DNA of 64,000 bases from Crossaster papposus (GCA_037893245.1 JBAIAA010000507.1:1488001-1552000), one strand, 5' to 3'. Shown: positions 11,111 to 22,701, counted from the stretch's first letter. Translations and numbers: made by a program. The notes: a model not told the origin generated them from the letters alone.

Positions 11111-11930
11111 CCAGTCAAACAAATTGAGTACCATGAGTGCCCTATAATGACTCTTGAAACTATAGGCCTACTCCTTAGATGAGTCTCGACTGCAGTGGGG
11201 GGAATTTGATTGAAGTCCCATGATGCTGATTACGTGGGTAGGAACGGCTGCATCACAAACGACCCAAAACTTAAATAAGTTCCCATATTTTTTATCAAGA
11301 ACCTAATTCTTACTGGTCTCATCACTCCGGTAAAGCGGCAAATTTTCAAATGCCTGGTATATACAAAACCTATTCAGAAGTTTTAAAGGAGGTTTACCAT
11401 GTTATTGTAGATATAAATATGTTAAGTTGAGCAACCGCGGAGCGAATTAGAACATCGTTTTCTTCGCGGTGCTTGCGGGCGCACGGTCCATCATGGGTGT
11501 GTGAAGTGAACTACTTTGCATAAAGGTGTGGCAGGGTAGGCTAGTCACTTCACGTTGGTCATCAGGCGATCAAAGTCCCCACAATTCTTCTCGCACTCGG
11601 CTTATTACACGTTCTAGGATTTTTTTTATTGAAACCGTAATGTCTTCCAAAGACTAACCAGCTAATACTTTAGGGCAAAACTTGCAGGATTTGCACAGGT
11701 TTCAAGCACCAAAGCAGAAGAAGACAGTGAGTTGCACTCCAAGACCTCGACGGCACGTTATTGACTCAAAAGCTAAGAGAGATGGGAAGGCAACCAATGA
11801 CAATTCGACTTTGACCTGCAAGTAGCAGCTAAGTATTATTTTCTTTAAAAATCGAATTTGACAATAATCTTGCAAGTTGCATAATACGAGGAATGGCAGT
11901 ATTATTCATCATTCTATAGTTCGTTAATAA
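11111..11930. other. Spacer between the two LINE remnants
   Basis: No gene or named repeat family recognised. Ends in the TTC-rich microsatellite that forms the 3' tail of the minus-strand LINE. Confidence 0.45.
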
Positions 11931-11949
11931 TTCTTCTTCTTCTTCTTCC
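11931..11949 (-). repeat. (GAA)n 3' tail of the CR1-like LINE
   Basis: Plus-strand TTCTTCTTCTTCTTCTTCC directly follows the LINE's 3' untranslated region, so on the LINE strand it is a (GAA)n tail. Such microsatellite tails are typical of CR1/L2 elements and mark the 3' end. Confidence 0.6.
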
Positions 11950-14900
11950 AAGTTATGCGCCAACTTCATAAAATTGAAGACTGAGGCACATTGTTAGGTG
12001 CGCTGATTGTGGATGGAGTGGATAGCCTACTGATTTAACATAGGAGACCCATTAACTAATAATTGCTTAAACTTGGGAGGGTTGCAAGCCTTAACTGTAG
12101 ACTCGGGGAGCTTGTTCCATTGAGTTGTCGTGCGAGGAAAAAAAGACATCTGATAATATTCTCTAGAGCAAGATGGGATTTTGTAGGCTTGTGAATTTTC
12201 TGTTCGGGTAGGGGCATTTAGATTCTTGGACTCAGTTGACATGTTGACAGAAGCCAATCCACAGTGGATTTTGTAGAACATCGTGAGTCTTGCAGTTCTT
12301 CGCCTATCTTCAAGAGTTTGCCACTGGAGAGATTTCAACATTGCTCCAACACTTGAAGTGTGATGATGACGATTCAGAACAAATCTTGCTGCCCGCCTTT
12401 GCACCATTTCCAGTTGACTACTAAGGTTTTTTGTGTATGGATCCCAGACTACTGAACTATATTCCATTAGAGGCCTAACAAGAGATTTATATTTAATTGC
12501 TTAATGTGCGAGTTGCGAACTTTGAGGTTACGTCTCAGAAAGTTTAAAGAGGTTGTGGCTTTAGATGTGATATTATTGATGTGCTTGTTCCATTTTAAAT
12601 CATGTGTAATGGTAACGCCAAGATATTTACAAGATTGCACGCGTTTGATTTCGTGACCGTGAAGAGTGTACTTGTAGATGATAGGGTTTTTCTTGCGCGT
12701 GATGCTGATTACCTCACACTTTTCTGGATTAAATTCCATTTGCCAAGTCTTCTCCCAGTTTGTTAACAAATTGAGATCAGCCTGAAGAAGATTTGCATCA
12801 CTTTCCTTCTTTACTGCAAGTGACAGCATCGTGTCGTCAGCAAACAGACGTGTTGTTGAAGTGAGACAACTAGCAATATCATTAATGTAAAAAAGGAAGA
12901 GGCACGGACCGAGAACTGACCCTTGTGGTACCCCAGAAATGACAGGTACAGTTCCAGAGGTGAAATCATCTACAAGCACTGCCTGTGATCTGTTGTTCAG
13001 GAAGCTTGCTATCCAGTTATGTGTTGAACCAGTGATGCCATACCAGTAGAGTTTTTCCAAAAGTCTGCGATGCCCGACCTTATCGAATGCCTTGGAGAAG
13101 TCAAGAACACACACATCAGTCTGCAGGCCACTCTGCATATTACTAGCGACGTCATCAACAAACTGAATGAGTTGGGTTTCACATGACCTTTTTGAACGAA
13201 ATCCATGCTGGAGTGGGTACAATATATTATGAGTACTGGCGTGTTACTGAACAGAATATGTTCCATGAGTTTTGATGCTACACACGTGAGGCTGATGGGG
13301 CGGTAGTTTGATGGGAGATACTTCTGACCTTTCTTAAAGATGGGAGTAATGTTGGCATGTTTCCAGTCGGTCGGTACTTGCCCCTCTTGTAGTGATTTAC
13401 GAAATATTCTGGTGAGTGGGTCTGACAATTCCTCAGACAGCTCCTTGAGAACCCGCGGGCTAATGTTGTCTGGGCCTGCGGCTTTACCTGGTTTTAGATT
13501 TTTCAACAGCTTCAGAACTCCTGGTTTGTATATCTTGATATCCGGCATGTGGGGTGTGACTGTGTCAGGTGCAGGGAAGGAGAAATCAGTTTCTTGTGTG
13601 AAAACTGACTGAAACTGTTTATTTAAGACTTCCGCTTTGAGCTGAGCATCCATGATTAACTTGCCATCCACCTTCAGGGGAGAGACTCCAACAAAATCAG
13701 ATCTCTGGTGTTTGATATATGTCCAAAACCTCTTCATACTACTGAAGTTACTGGCATCTGTTGTTTGTGGGATAATAAGATTCTCTATGTAGCTCCAGTA
13801 TGCCTGTCGTAGTTCACGCTGAACGTCTGCCTTGAGTTTCTTAAATTTAATTTTTTGATGAGGTCGACCAAATCTTTTGCTTAATCTATAAGCTTTGTCC
13901 CTTCGACGAATTTTCCTTCGAAGTTGGGCTGAGATCCAAGGATGAGAATCTTTGGTTTTGGTAGATCTGTGGGGAATAAATAGTTGAATTCCTTCATGAA
14001 TGCCTTGCTTGAAGATGTCCCACAGCTGATCAACTGACGAGGTCTGTTCAGCCATGGCAATTGTATCAGCTATTTCAGAGGCATGATGATGAAAACTTTC
14101 CCAGTTGGCCTTGCTGTACAGGGGAACCTTTCGAGGAAGTTGTTTTCTGTGTGCTGGTTTTATGTCTAATTCTGTGTAGACTATGTTATGGTCGCTAATA
14201 CCAGGGATGACCTGTGTCCTATTGATTTGGTTAGGACGATTTGTGATGATGATGTCGAGAATATTTCCAAGACGAGTCGGTTCTTCAACCATCTGAGCCA
14301 AGCCGTTGTCGTCTAGTATTTCTCCGAACTTTCTGTGAACTGATGGATGATGAACGTTGGTTTTGAGAGATTTAGTTGACCAATCCCAGCCAGGGAGATT
14401 GAAGTCCCCACCGAGGACAATTGTTTTGTTACCATGACCAGATATTTTCTTAAGAGATGAATCTAAGGCATCCAGTGTAACAGTATCATCAATTTTTGCA
14501 CGGTAGCAAGCCCCAATGAACAGCGTCTTACAGCCCTTTATGTTGATTTTCACCCAAACTGTTTCAGAAGATTCACTCTCGAGATCTTCTACTTGGATAC
14601 TGATGAAATCGCTATTGACAGCGATGACAACTCCTCCACCAACTCCATTTAGCCTGTCACGTCTAAACACATTGTAATGGGAGCTGAAGTATTCAGAGCC
14701 ATGAATACTACTGGTGAACCATGTCTCGGTTGCTATTATGATATCTGGTCGTGTGCTGTCGATGACATTAAACAGAGCAGATTTCTTATTTACTAACGAC
14801 TGACAGTTAACATTGATGATGCGTATGGGTCTTGGACCAATACAAGACTTCGGTTTGGGCTTGATAGGTGATGACATAAATCTAGGCTCCAAAAAGGAAT

Positions 14901-15133
14901 GAGGATTGTTATCGTCAATACTAGCGACATCAAATTTACTGCCGTGAAGGTCAAACAAGACTGATGAGCTGTAGTTTAGAGAATCACAACAGAGGCAGAC
15001 CCATGAAACTGAGCTACTTCCAAGGTTTTCATATAATGAGTCACGGATGTTCTGACAGCCAATATGGAACCATCTTTCACAGTTTTCGCACATAACTCCT
15101 TTGTCGTGCCAGGTAACAGGGATCTCACAGGTG

Positions 15134-15457
15134 CAGGCCCGTACGCAGGGGGGGGTGCGACGGGTGCGTACGCACCCCCCCAAATTACTAAAAGGTCCAC
15201 ATTTTCCGGATAAATAATGGTATTTTGATGTAGAAATAACTGTACTACAGGCACACGAAAAATTTTGGTCCCATTTGTGGTCCCATCAGTACAAATTCGC
15301 CCCCCAAATAACCACTACGGTCCACATTTTCCGGGGTAAATAATGGTATTTTGATGTAAAAATAACGATACTGGCCAGAAAAGTTTTGGTTTCATTTTTG
15401 GTCCCATCAGTACAAATTCGCACCCCCCCCCCATAAAAAATCCTGCGTACGGGCCTG
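15134..15457. mobile_element. 324-bp non-autonomous DNA transposon inside the LINE, 5-bp duplication
   Basis: Perfect 16-bp terminal inverted repeats CAGGCCCGTACGCAGG (15134-15149 and 15442-15457). The flanking AGGTG is duplicated at 15129-15133 and 15458-15462. The interior is two tandem copies of about 125 bp, each with GGTCCACATTTTCCGG and GGTCCCATCAGTACAAATTCG. Ends starting CAGG and a 5-bp duplication suggest a hAT-related (hAT5-like) family, but that is inference. Inserted at the PHD finger of the LINE. Confidence 0.85.
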
Positions 15458-15485
15458 AGGTGCCACAAGGGAACACGCTAGAATT

Positions 15486-15509
15486 GGGACCAGGATTGAC
15501 TTCAATGTC
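15486..15509 (-). other. 2A-like ribosome-skipping motif DIEVNPGP in a LINE
   Basis: Codons GAC ATT GAA GTC AAT CCT GGT CCC read D-I-E-V-N-P-G-P at residues 95-102, an exact fit to the D(V/I)ExNPGP consensus. In 2A peptides the ribosome skips the last Gly-Pro bond, releasing the leader from the downstream protein. 2A-like sequences at this place are documented in CR1-like elements of sea urchin and other invertebrates. The upstream context ITVLRLMASS resembles other 2A contexts. Activity is not proven here. Confidence 0.85.
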
Positions 15510-15840
15510 ACTTGAGGCCATTAGACGCAGTACAGTTATGTACAAGACCGATGAACGATTGAAGTTGTAGTACTGGAGGCGATGAGGCTTTTTGCCATAC
15601 CAAACTAGGCTAAATGCACTTACAGTACTTGCACCTGGGATCTGCTTGTGTTGTTTCAGGGCCAAAATTGGCACAGAAGACGGTGAAAAACGTTTAGCAT
15701 GTCGCAGCTTGGAGTTGTATATCTGTGTAGCCATCAGAAGACCAAGGAGCAGGACAGAGAAGCACGACGTCCGAGTCCGCGTTTTAGCCATGGCAAGTGT
15801 ATCGGCATATATCGTTACACGTGAATGTTAAATTTACATC

Positions 15841-16910
15841 AAAATAACGACGAAACAGCGATAAAAAATTGAAATAACCAACAATCCGATACAAGCAGTT
15901 AGAAAGGAAGACGTTAAAAACTTGATAAAAACTGGATGCTTCTAAAAAAGAGTGATTTTTCACGATTAAAAACGACGAGTAAAAACAGAGATCAAAAACA
16001 CGTCCATCCACGGAGAGCGCCCCAACACAACAATTCAAGGCCTGATCTTAACCCTTCAAAATGAGTCTTTTTACGCAGCAACTGTGCCAAAGTACAGCAA
16101 CACTATACCGCGGATATATTAGAGTACATGTATAATTGCGTATTTATTATTGGCCTGAATGTATATTAGGTGTTCGGAAAGAAGCCAAATTCAGTCTATC
16201 TCTTCATATGTGGTCGGATATGCCGTCGACTCGACCTCAATGTAATTAGCGCTTCTTTCTCAATATTCACGAAGCATATGGCAGAGAAAACCGCCCCTCT
16301 TTTGTGTTACATAATTGTGTCTACGAAATCTCAGGAATAGTTTTTAGATATCTAGATATCCGTCAGGTAACAATAGTCTGGAGATAGAGTATATGTACAG
16401 AGCCCCCTTTTTACGGGATTAGGGGAGTTTTTCCTGAAACAAATGGGACAAACCCTGGAGAAAATGACAACACTTTTGGGAATCCCTGCACAGTTTATTT
16501 TAAAACCAAAATTGGAACCAACACCTGCATGTCTTACAATATACGTACCATATTATTGAAAAAATATTATAACTACATGTATACATTATATTTCAGATCA
16601 ATTTGTAATTCAACAAACAACTAATATAATAATAATAATAATAATAATTGTATTTATTTTGCGCAGATACCCTAAAATGTTCTAAAGCGCATTACAAGCC
16701 CTAAACATTAAAAACAAAAGTCTAAATATAAAAATATTAATTATTTTTAAAAGTTTAACGAAATGTACACAAATCTATGATTACTTATAGAATCTCCCTA
16801 TAAAAGAAATTAAGCATCCATACATTTTGTTGAATATTCATTTAAAATATATTGAAACAGTTTCATTAACTCGAATATAAATCAGAAATTTTGTAAATTT
16901 TTTTCAAGAT
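15841..16910. other. Spacer between LINE and the hydrolase gene, with SINE fragment
   Basis: About 16620-16720 holds (AAT)n followed by TTTATTTTGCGCAGATACCC and TCTAAAGCGCATTACAAGCC, a fragment of the same short interspersed repeat type seen at 31770-32250. No coding exon recognised in the rest. Confidence 0.45.
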
Positions 16911-16916
16911 TTTATT
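16911..16916 (-). promoter_or_regulatory. Candidate poly(A) signal for the AADAC/NCEH1-like gene
   Basis: TTTATT on the plus strand reads AATAAA on the gene strand, about 147 bp after the stop codon at 17063. It is the first clear signal after the stop. Confidence 0.45.
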
Positions 16917-17062
16917 GCTCTGATAAAACACCACTTATTGCTCGAAGAAAAGTAACCTCGCTAACTAAATTCGCTAAGAACAATGATTCAAATCTAACAA
17001 TATATTTAATCACTCCTTGAAGTTGACCCCGGTCCAAACTCTGCAAACACCTGAAAAAAACT

Positions 17063-19997
17063 CTACAGGTTTTCTTTTAAATAAACAATCAAATCTTTTA
17101 AAGCTCTCTGCGCGACGTTGAAAGTCTGAGCATTGAGCATCCCGTGCCAACCGTTGTAGCGATTGGTGAGTTGGACATTGATGCCAGCCTTCTCAAGTCG
17201 TGCCGCGTACATGATGGCATCGTCCCGTAGTCCGTCGTACTGGCAACCCATGACGTAGGCCTGTGGCACCCCAGACAGGTCCTTTCGCCAAAGCGGCGAC
17301 GTGCGGGGGTCGAGGAACAGGTCCTTGAATTCACTCCACAGCTCGTCATTTCCGGTGTCGATGACAGGGCCTTTGTACGACGCGTGCTGCTTGAGCGCCT
17401 TCGGGACAAGCTTGTGATCGAAAATGTGAGGGTTCGCCTTCTTGAAGGCTGTCGAAGTGTGGTTGTTAGCCATCATGGCTTCCATAAAGGCATCGTCTTG
17501 TCTCCCGAAAAGGAGGAAAGAACGGAAGACAAGTGCCATATCTCTTGGGATGACGCCTCCGTTTGGGCCAAAGTCGGAGCGGTACTGCTGGAAAGAGGGG
17601 GTGTTCATGTCCAGTAGCTGTAAGACTGGATACAGGAGGACCTGCAACTTAAGGCGGGGGAGAGAGGGATCGTCTGTTGCCTCTTGTGCCACTGCAGCCG
17701 CGAGGTGGCCCCCTGCACTATCGCCTGCCACTCCAATACGGGACGGGTCCACGCCAAAATCTGCCGCATGGCTTATGAAGTACCGCAGGGCCGTCATGGA
17801 ATCTTCGTGCGCTGCTGGGAATGGTTGCTCAGTGGCCAATCGATAACTGCCATAAAAATGAAAATGATCGATATCATGTCGGTTGGGGTTTCAGTCCCTG
17901 CCTGATCCTGTCGGTTTTCCTCAGAATATTTTTCTGGGGTTTTCTCCCCCAACTGACAAAAAAACCTGTAACTTCGCTTTGCATTCTCTTTGCACTTGCA
18001 GGTTTCTTCAGGCGTTCAAGCTATAGGGCAGTTTTGAGAAATCCTTGTTTTACTACCAGAAAGAAACTTCTTCAGATAGAAAAGTTGTCACAAAATAACG
18101 GCAAGGTAGACATAAAGTAGGTCAAACAGAAACGTAGACTTACTCGACTGATGCAACCACAATGTTTAATTCTTCGGCAATGTGCCTGGTAAGACCATCA
18201 TACATTTCTACAGAAAGAACATTTCAAAACATAATAACAAATTAGAACCCATTAAATGAGCATCTCTAACAAACAACTCATATGGTCGGAGCCGGGAAAA
18301 GAACCTAGGCAACATTGTTGAGAGATGAGTGCTTTACACTACCAAGATTGATCAGGAATGTTTTATTAACATTGAGAGAAAGGGCACTACCGCGTTTTTT
18401 ACGGCTAGCAACCGAGTGCCTATAAGTAATTCATTAGATAGTTTATTTCATGCATTTTGGGAAGTTGTCACAAGTAAAACTCACCTGGACTGCCCAGCAT
18501 GTATCCACCACCGTGGTAAAACATGAGCCCAGGCACAGCCCAGTCATGACCCTTCCTGTCTACTGGCTCATACACCAGGACCCTGACCCCATCAAAGTTC
18601 ACGACCTCCGACCTGATATTGGAACCGTCTACGGTTGACGGTGGTGGCGGAAGGAAGGCACTCAGATCCTGCACATTTTGCAAGGAGTTCTTGCCGTTGA
18701 ACAGCCCAATCACAGCCCCCTGGATATTCATAGATGGGGGAAAAGTGTTTTCGTAATGGAATACTGAGTTTTAACTCAGGGGTTACATACGGCATCTGAG
18801 ACTAAGCTTAGCCAAGGGTGCTATGTAGCGCTTAATACGACATATCATACATCTCAGTAGTCAACAATAGTCTGGTAAAAAATGTACATCCCACTCATTA
18901 AAAAACAGTTTGATTATACTGTTTAGCTTTTATCCAAGACATGATCGAGATGATGACAGGTTCACTGTTGTGAGGAGCAGGCTTTGAAATACCCTTTACG
19001 TGTGCAATAAACACTGTGTGTATGAGATAATGGATAAATGAGATAATCTCTTGGGACAACCCTGAAAATAGTTGTTTATGAGATGATGACGAATACGGGA
19101 GGTTGGGATGACGAATACGGGAGGTTGGGTTGACGAATACGGGGGAGTCGGGTTGGTGAATACGGGGGAGTCGGATTTGCAAATACGGGGAGCCAGGCCT
19201 TGGCGAATATGGGGAGTCGGGTTGGCGAATACGGGAGGTCGGGTTGGCAAATACGGGAGGTCGGGTTGGCGAATACGGGAGGTCGGGTTGGCAAATACGG
19301 GGGGTCGGGTTGGCGAATACGGGAGGTCGGGTTGGCAAATACAGAAGGTTGGGTTGGCGAATAGTATGGGACGTCGGGTTGGCGAATACGGGGGGTCAGG
19401 TTGGCGAATACGGGGGGTCGGGTTGGCGAATACGGGAGGTCGAGTTGGCGAATACGGGAGGTCGGGTTGGCAAATAGTACGGCGAGTTGGGTTGGCAAAT
19501 AGTACGGGACGTCGGGTTGGCGAATACGGGAAGTCGGGTTCGCGAATACGGGGAGTCGAGTTGCAAATATGGGGAGTCGGGTTGGCAAATACGGTAGGTC
19601 GGGTTGGCAAATACGGTAGGTCGGGTTGGCAAATACGGTAGGTCGTGTTGGCGAATACGGTAGGTCGTGTTGGCAAATACGGGGGGTCGGGTTGGCCAAT
19701 ACGGGAGGTCGGGTTGGCGAATACGGGGAGTCGGATTGGCAAATATGGGGAGTCGGGTTAGCGAATGGGAAGTAATTTGGTCAATTCTCTAGACTGATGA
19801 AACTGCAGTGTCCGTAAACATATGAAAATAAACAATAAAATAAACAATTAACTTGCCACAAAGCGAGCAATCCTTGGAAGTGCCACATACGCCCGGAATT
19901 TAAGTTTTTCTTCGATGTCGTCTGGGACCGGGGTGTACAGCTTGTAGCATACAATGGCAAGGAGGGCCGTCAGAATTATCCAAGAGAATTTCATCAT
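17063..19997 (-). CDS. Arylacetamide deacetylase / neutral cholesterol ester hydrolase 1-like serine hydrolase
   Basis: Four exons on the minus strand: 19997-19853, 18763-18485, 18207-18144, 17846-17063, about 423 residues (family about 400). The start is MMKFSWIILTALLAIVCYKL, a hydrophobic N-terminal segment that fits the type II ER membrane anchor of this family. Exon 2 carries FYHGGGYMLGSP, the HGGG oxyanion-hole motif. Exon 4 carries VAGDSAGGHLAAA with the nucleophile serine, then LLYPVLQLLDMNTPSFQQ, and later YDGLRDDAIMYA and NGWHGML, which should supply the catalytic Asp and His. Family members hydrolyse arylacetamides, triacylglycerol or cholesterol esters; the substrate cannot be told here. 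Exon 2 could instead begin at 18719, but only the 18763 acceptor keeps phase with the GTTAAT donor and the family's usual spacing. It is divergent from CMC4. Confidence 0.9.
19085..19765. repeat. 22-bp minisatellite in hydrolase intron 1 (about 31 copies)
   Basis: Unit GGGTTGGCGAATACGGGAGGTC, with variants GCAAATAC, GGGGAGTC and occasional insertions of ATAGTACG. Because 22 is not a multiple of three, all three frames are mixtures of the same peptide repeat; the long open frames on both strands here are by-products, not genes. Confidence 0.95.
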
Positions 19998-20432
19998 GAA
20001 GCTGAGCTAGCTCTGCATAAAGGGAGTATATGCTACACTAGTAATATTGGATGGGTAGGTGTTCCAAAAACAACATGGTTGAGGTTTGACCAGGCCAGGC
20101 TGAGAATGTTTTATTCCCAAACGATATCTGGATTGTTGAGAGCCCTCTTAATACTTTCAATATACGCACACAATATCATAGCTAGGTATATAATTTAATG
20201 AATTCTTGTTTTCCGAGCTCCGATGCGGAGACTCGAAGTTGGGGGTTCGAGGCAAGGCATTTGTTTTTTGGTCTGATTTGTGGCCTAGGAGGATTTTTTG
20301 TTAACAATTAGTTGTTTTTTATATTTTTTTTTGTTGAAGTCCGAAATCTCATAGTCATAGCGTACACTCAACTCGGATGTCATTCGGGGAAATCAAATCG
20401 CAGCCGGGCTATCTACGCGTAATTACGCTCAG
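19998..20432. other. Upstream region of the hydrolase gene, nothing recognised
   Basis: 5' side of the minus-strand hydrolase. A GCTCGTAAGT donor-like sequence further up at 21226-21240 on the minus strand could belong to a 5' untranslated exon, but this is not supported otherwise. Confidence 0.35.
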
Positions 20433-20822
20433 CTATAGACGGGGCGGACATCCGGGAACTGTCATAAAAATGCGTCATAATACGACACCGCGCCGGTAAG
20501 AACGATGATCGCGCGCGCAGTCTTGTATGCTACAGTGCAGTGTCAGCGCGTATTGTTTTCATCGGCGCGCTGACCTGTGACGTATGTTCGTCCCGATCTA
20601 TATCATTTGTATATGTAGCCATAGGCATAGCCGCGTAGGGGTACATATACGTATAGATCGGGACGGACATACGTCACAGGTCAGCGCGCCGATGAAAACA
20701 ATACGCGCTGACACTGCACTGTAGCATACAAGACTGCGCGCGCGATCATCGTTTTTACCGGCGCGGTGTATGTATTATGACGCGTTTTTATGACAGTTCC
20801 CGGATGTCCGCCCCGATCTATA
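20433..20822. repeat. 390-bp foldback element, ~168-bp CpG-rich arms
   Basis: Left arm (about 20433-20600) and right arm (about 20654-20822) are near-perfect reverse complements around a loop of about 50 bp. Outer ends are CTATAGACGGGGCGG and CCGCCCCGATCTATAG. Arms hold GATCGCGCGCGCAGTC and GGTCAGCGCGCCGATG. It lies between the divergent hydrolase and CMC4 genes. No coding potential. Confidence 0.9.
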
Positions 20823-21410
20823 GTACCGGTAGTACATTTATAACTTATTTGGGACTTGGAATTTTTTCGTCATGCTCTGTTGGTTTTGTGGTTCTCCTAC
20901 GGTTGTGCCGTTCTCATAAAAGTGGTCATCCACGCTTGAAAGTATAGCCGCCAACATTTGGTTGCACCGCGTACCGGTTGCACCTGTTGCAACACCGCCC
21001 TCTTTTGACCCTCCCTTCCACGTACCCTAGCCTGCTGAGCTGAGTCGTGTAATAATAAATCACTTTCTAGCTACCTCGCTAGTTTCGACTGCGCAGCCAG
21101 CTATTTTGGGGTAATTTTTGAGTGGCGGGGTATCTATAATTACTCTATAACACGGCTAGACATGAAAACAAAATGTACATTTTAAAATGGCCAGAAATAG
21201 GGAGAAATCGAAAAGAAGTTAAAAACTTACGAGCCGCAGATCCACACGTGAAAAAAATAGCTTGCATCCAGCTGATAATCACGTACAGCGCCCTCTATAT
21301 AGTAAGCTGCAGGCTAGCCAGACTGAACTAAACAATTACACGTGCTCGCAGAGTCGTGGTATTTTATCGTCTGTCTACTGCGCAATTAACTACTATTTAA
21401 TCGCCCGGAA

Positions 21411-22471
21411 ATGCCACCCAAACCAGACCCATGCCAAAAACAGGCATGCAATATCCAGAAGTGTTTGCAAGGTGTGTATATTTTGACGTTATATTAATAA
21501 ATAAGAACGCCACGGAAATAGTACACGGGCGGGGGAAAGATGCGGGGTCACATCACCTAGCTTGCCAAACCCCCGATCCGTATGGTACACGTCAGTCGTA
21601 ACACAATGAAGACGTCGTCCAACCATCCAACCTAGGCTAGGGGTCACCTACGTATACGCATCGCGGTTTTTAAACATATTGGACAATGGACATGTAATTA
21701 TGGCAATCAACAGACAGATCATGTCCAAATGTTCAAAAATCGATAACTATTTAGGACTACTACTAGGACAAGTTCGTTAAGTTAACCAGTTCGCGCCGGG
21801 ATTATTTTTACATCGCCGAGCCGACGGGCGGGATTATTTTTAACGAAACTCGATCCGAAGCGTGTTCAGGCCGATAGTGCTGGGTAGCACACCCACGCAT
21901 TTCCGGCCTTGCGCGCTGCTGACATACATTTCCGAACTTGAACTTGGCGTATTTATTCGTCATCCGTTTTGAATTTGGGGAAATTTTTGCGTTTATATAC
22001 GTCATCCGGCGCGAACTGGTTAATTAAGTAGTATTTATCTTCCATGACTGGGCTAAAACTCCACATTTCAATTCACTCTCTTACGTCAACACGCGTTTAT
22101 TTTCAACACAAAAATTTGGTTGAAAATGATCGTGTGTTGACATTTTGCAGTTGAGGTAAAGCGAGCGCCAAGCGCGGTGAAAACCGAAAACTGCATTGTA
22201 CGTCATGTGGTAAACATTGGTGATGTCATTCTATACATGGCCATAAATGATAGGATTATAGTATTAAGACTTACGGTATATGTAGCTTATATAATTATGT
22301 ACACTAACCACTTTTTTTGCAGCTCACAAGTACATTGAGAGTGCTTGTGTCGATGTCATCCAAGAGATGGAGAGATGCTGTGAAAGGCTGGCCAAACCAG
22401 AAGATTCAGTATGTTGCTCTGGGTTTAAGAAAACCGCATCACTGATTATGACCATGCCCAAAACCAGCTAA
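21411..22471 (+). CDS. CMC4: CX9C motif-containing protein 4 (p8-MTCP1 type)
   Basis: Two exons, 21411-21471 and 22323-22471, joined GCAAG/gtgtgt ... ttgcag/CTCAC in phase, give 69 residues and a TAA stop; human CMC4 is 68. The protein starts MPPKPDPCQKQACNIQKCLQ and continues HKYIESACVDVIQEMERCC. Cysteines 8-18 and 29-39 form two CX9C pairs, the twin-CX9C fold of intermembrane-space proteins imported by the MIA40 relay; further cysteines are 13, 40, 51 and 52. SVCCSGFKK near the end matches the family's VCSGF segment. Exon 1 begins at the first ATG. Both exons are shorter than usual open-frame cut-offs, so the gene is easy to miss. It converges with FUNDC, 3.7 kb away. Confidence 0.93.
21782..22023 (-). 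repeat. MITE family B in the CMC4 intron
   Basis: TTAA, CCAGTTCGCGCCGGG at the left and CCGGCGCGAACTGG, TTAA at the right; 242 bp, opposite orientation to the copy at 2971. It is a clean complete copy. Confidence 0.9.
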
Positions 22472-22701
22472 CGACGGGATGGCAGATGTTGTCCTTGGGA
22501 TCAATCATCATCTTTGATCAGTGCATGGTTTGCAGTGGTATAATACTTCCGACTGATGCAACTTACTATAAGCTCCGTGCGCCAACACCTAGCAATGACA
22601 TCCCATTGGAGGGTCACTACAATATCTTTGGTTGGTCACTACAATATCTTTTGTTTTATACGTGCCGCTGCGTTATACATGGATAGTGTTTGCGGACTCT
22701 C

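Larger units (their letters stand above)
12027..15791 (-). pseudogene. LINE ORF: 2A leader, PHD-like finger, endonuclease and reverse transcriptase (frame-broken)
   Basis: Three reading-frame blocks, in coding order. Block 1 (from 15791): residues 1-102 hold a hydrophobic stretch CFSVLLLGLLM and end in DIEVNPGP. Block 2 (to 13009): finger CEIPVTWHDKGVMCENC, WFHIGC; endonuclease motifs INVNCQSLVNK, TETW, GGDFNLPGWDW and SDHNIVY; RT start PGKAAGPDNISP and NYRPISLTCVASKLMEHIL. Block 3 (13222-12467): GFRSKRSCETQ, DFSKAFDKVGHRRLLEKL, GVPQGSVLGPCLF and the catalytic LFADDT. The C-terminal block (12467-12027) has MEYSSVVWDP and VQRRAARFV. Block 1 and block 2 are separated by a DNA transposon whose length plus duplication (329 bp) accounts exactly for the frame change. 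Residue order matches CR1/Jockey-type single-ORF LINEs. Confidence 0.85.
11931..15840 (-). mobile_element. CR1-like non-LTR retrotransposon, nearly full length
   Basis: Minus-strand element with a leader, a 2A-like peptide, a PHD-type finger, an APE endonuclease and an RT, ending 3' in a short (GAA)n repeat. Simple-repeat 3' tails are usual in CR1/L2-type elements. The coding region is broken by a 324-bp DNA transposon (15134-15457) and two frameshifts (about 13225-13245 and 12480-12500). The 5' boundary near 15840 is approximate. The copy looks recent because the catalytic motifs are intact. Confidence 0.85.

Noticed and set aside
18996-19742. Proline-rich repeat frames over the 22-bp array
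   Set aside because: By-products of the minisatellite; they lie within the hydrolase intron and share one repeated peptide in all frames.
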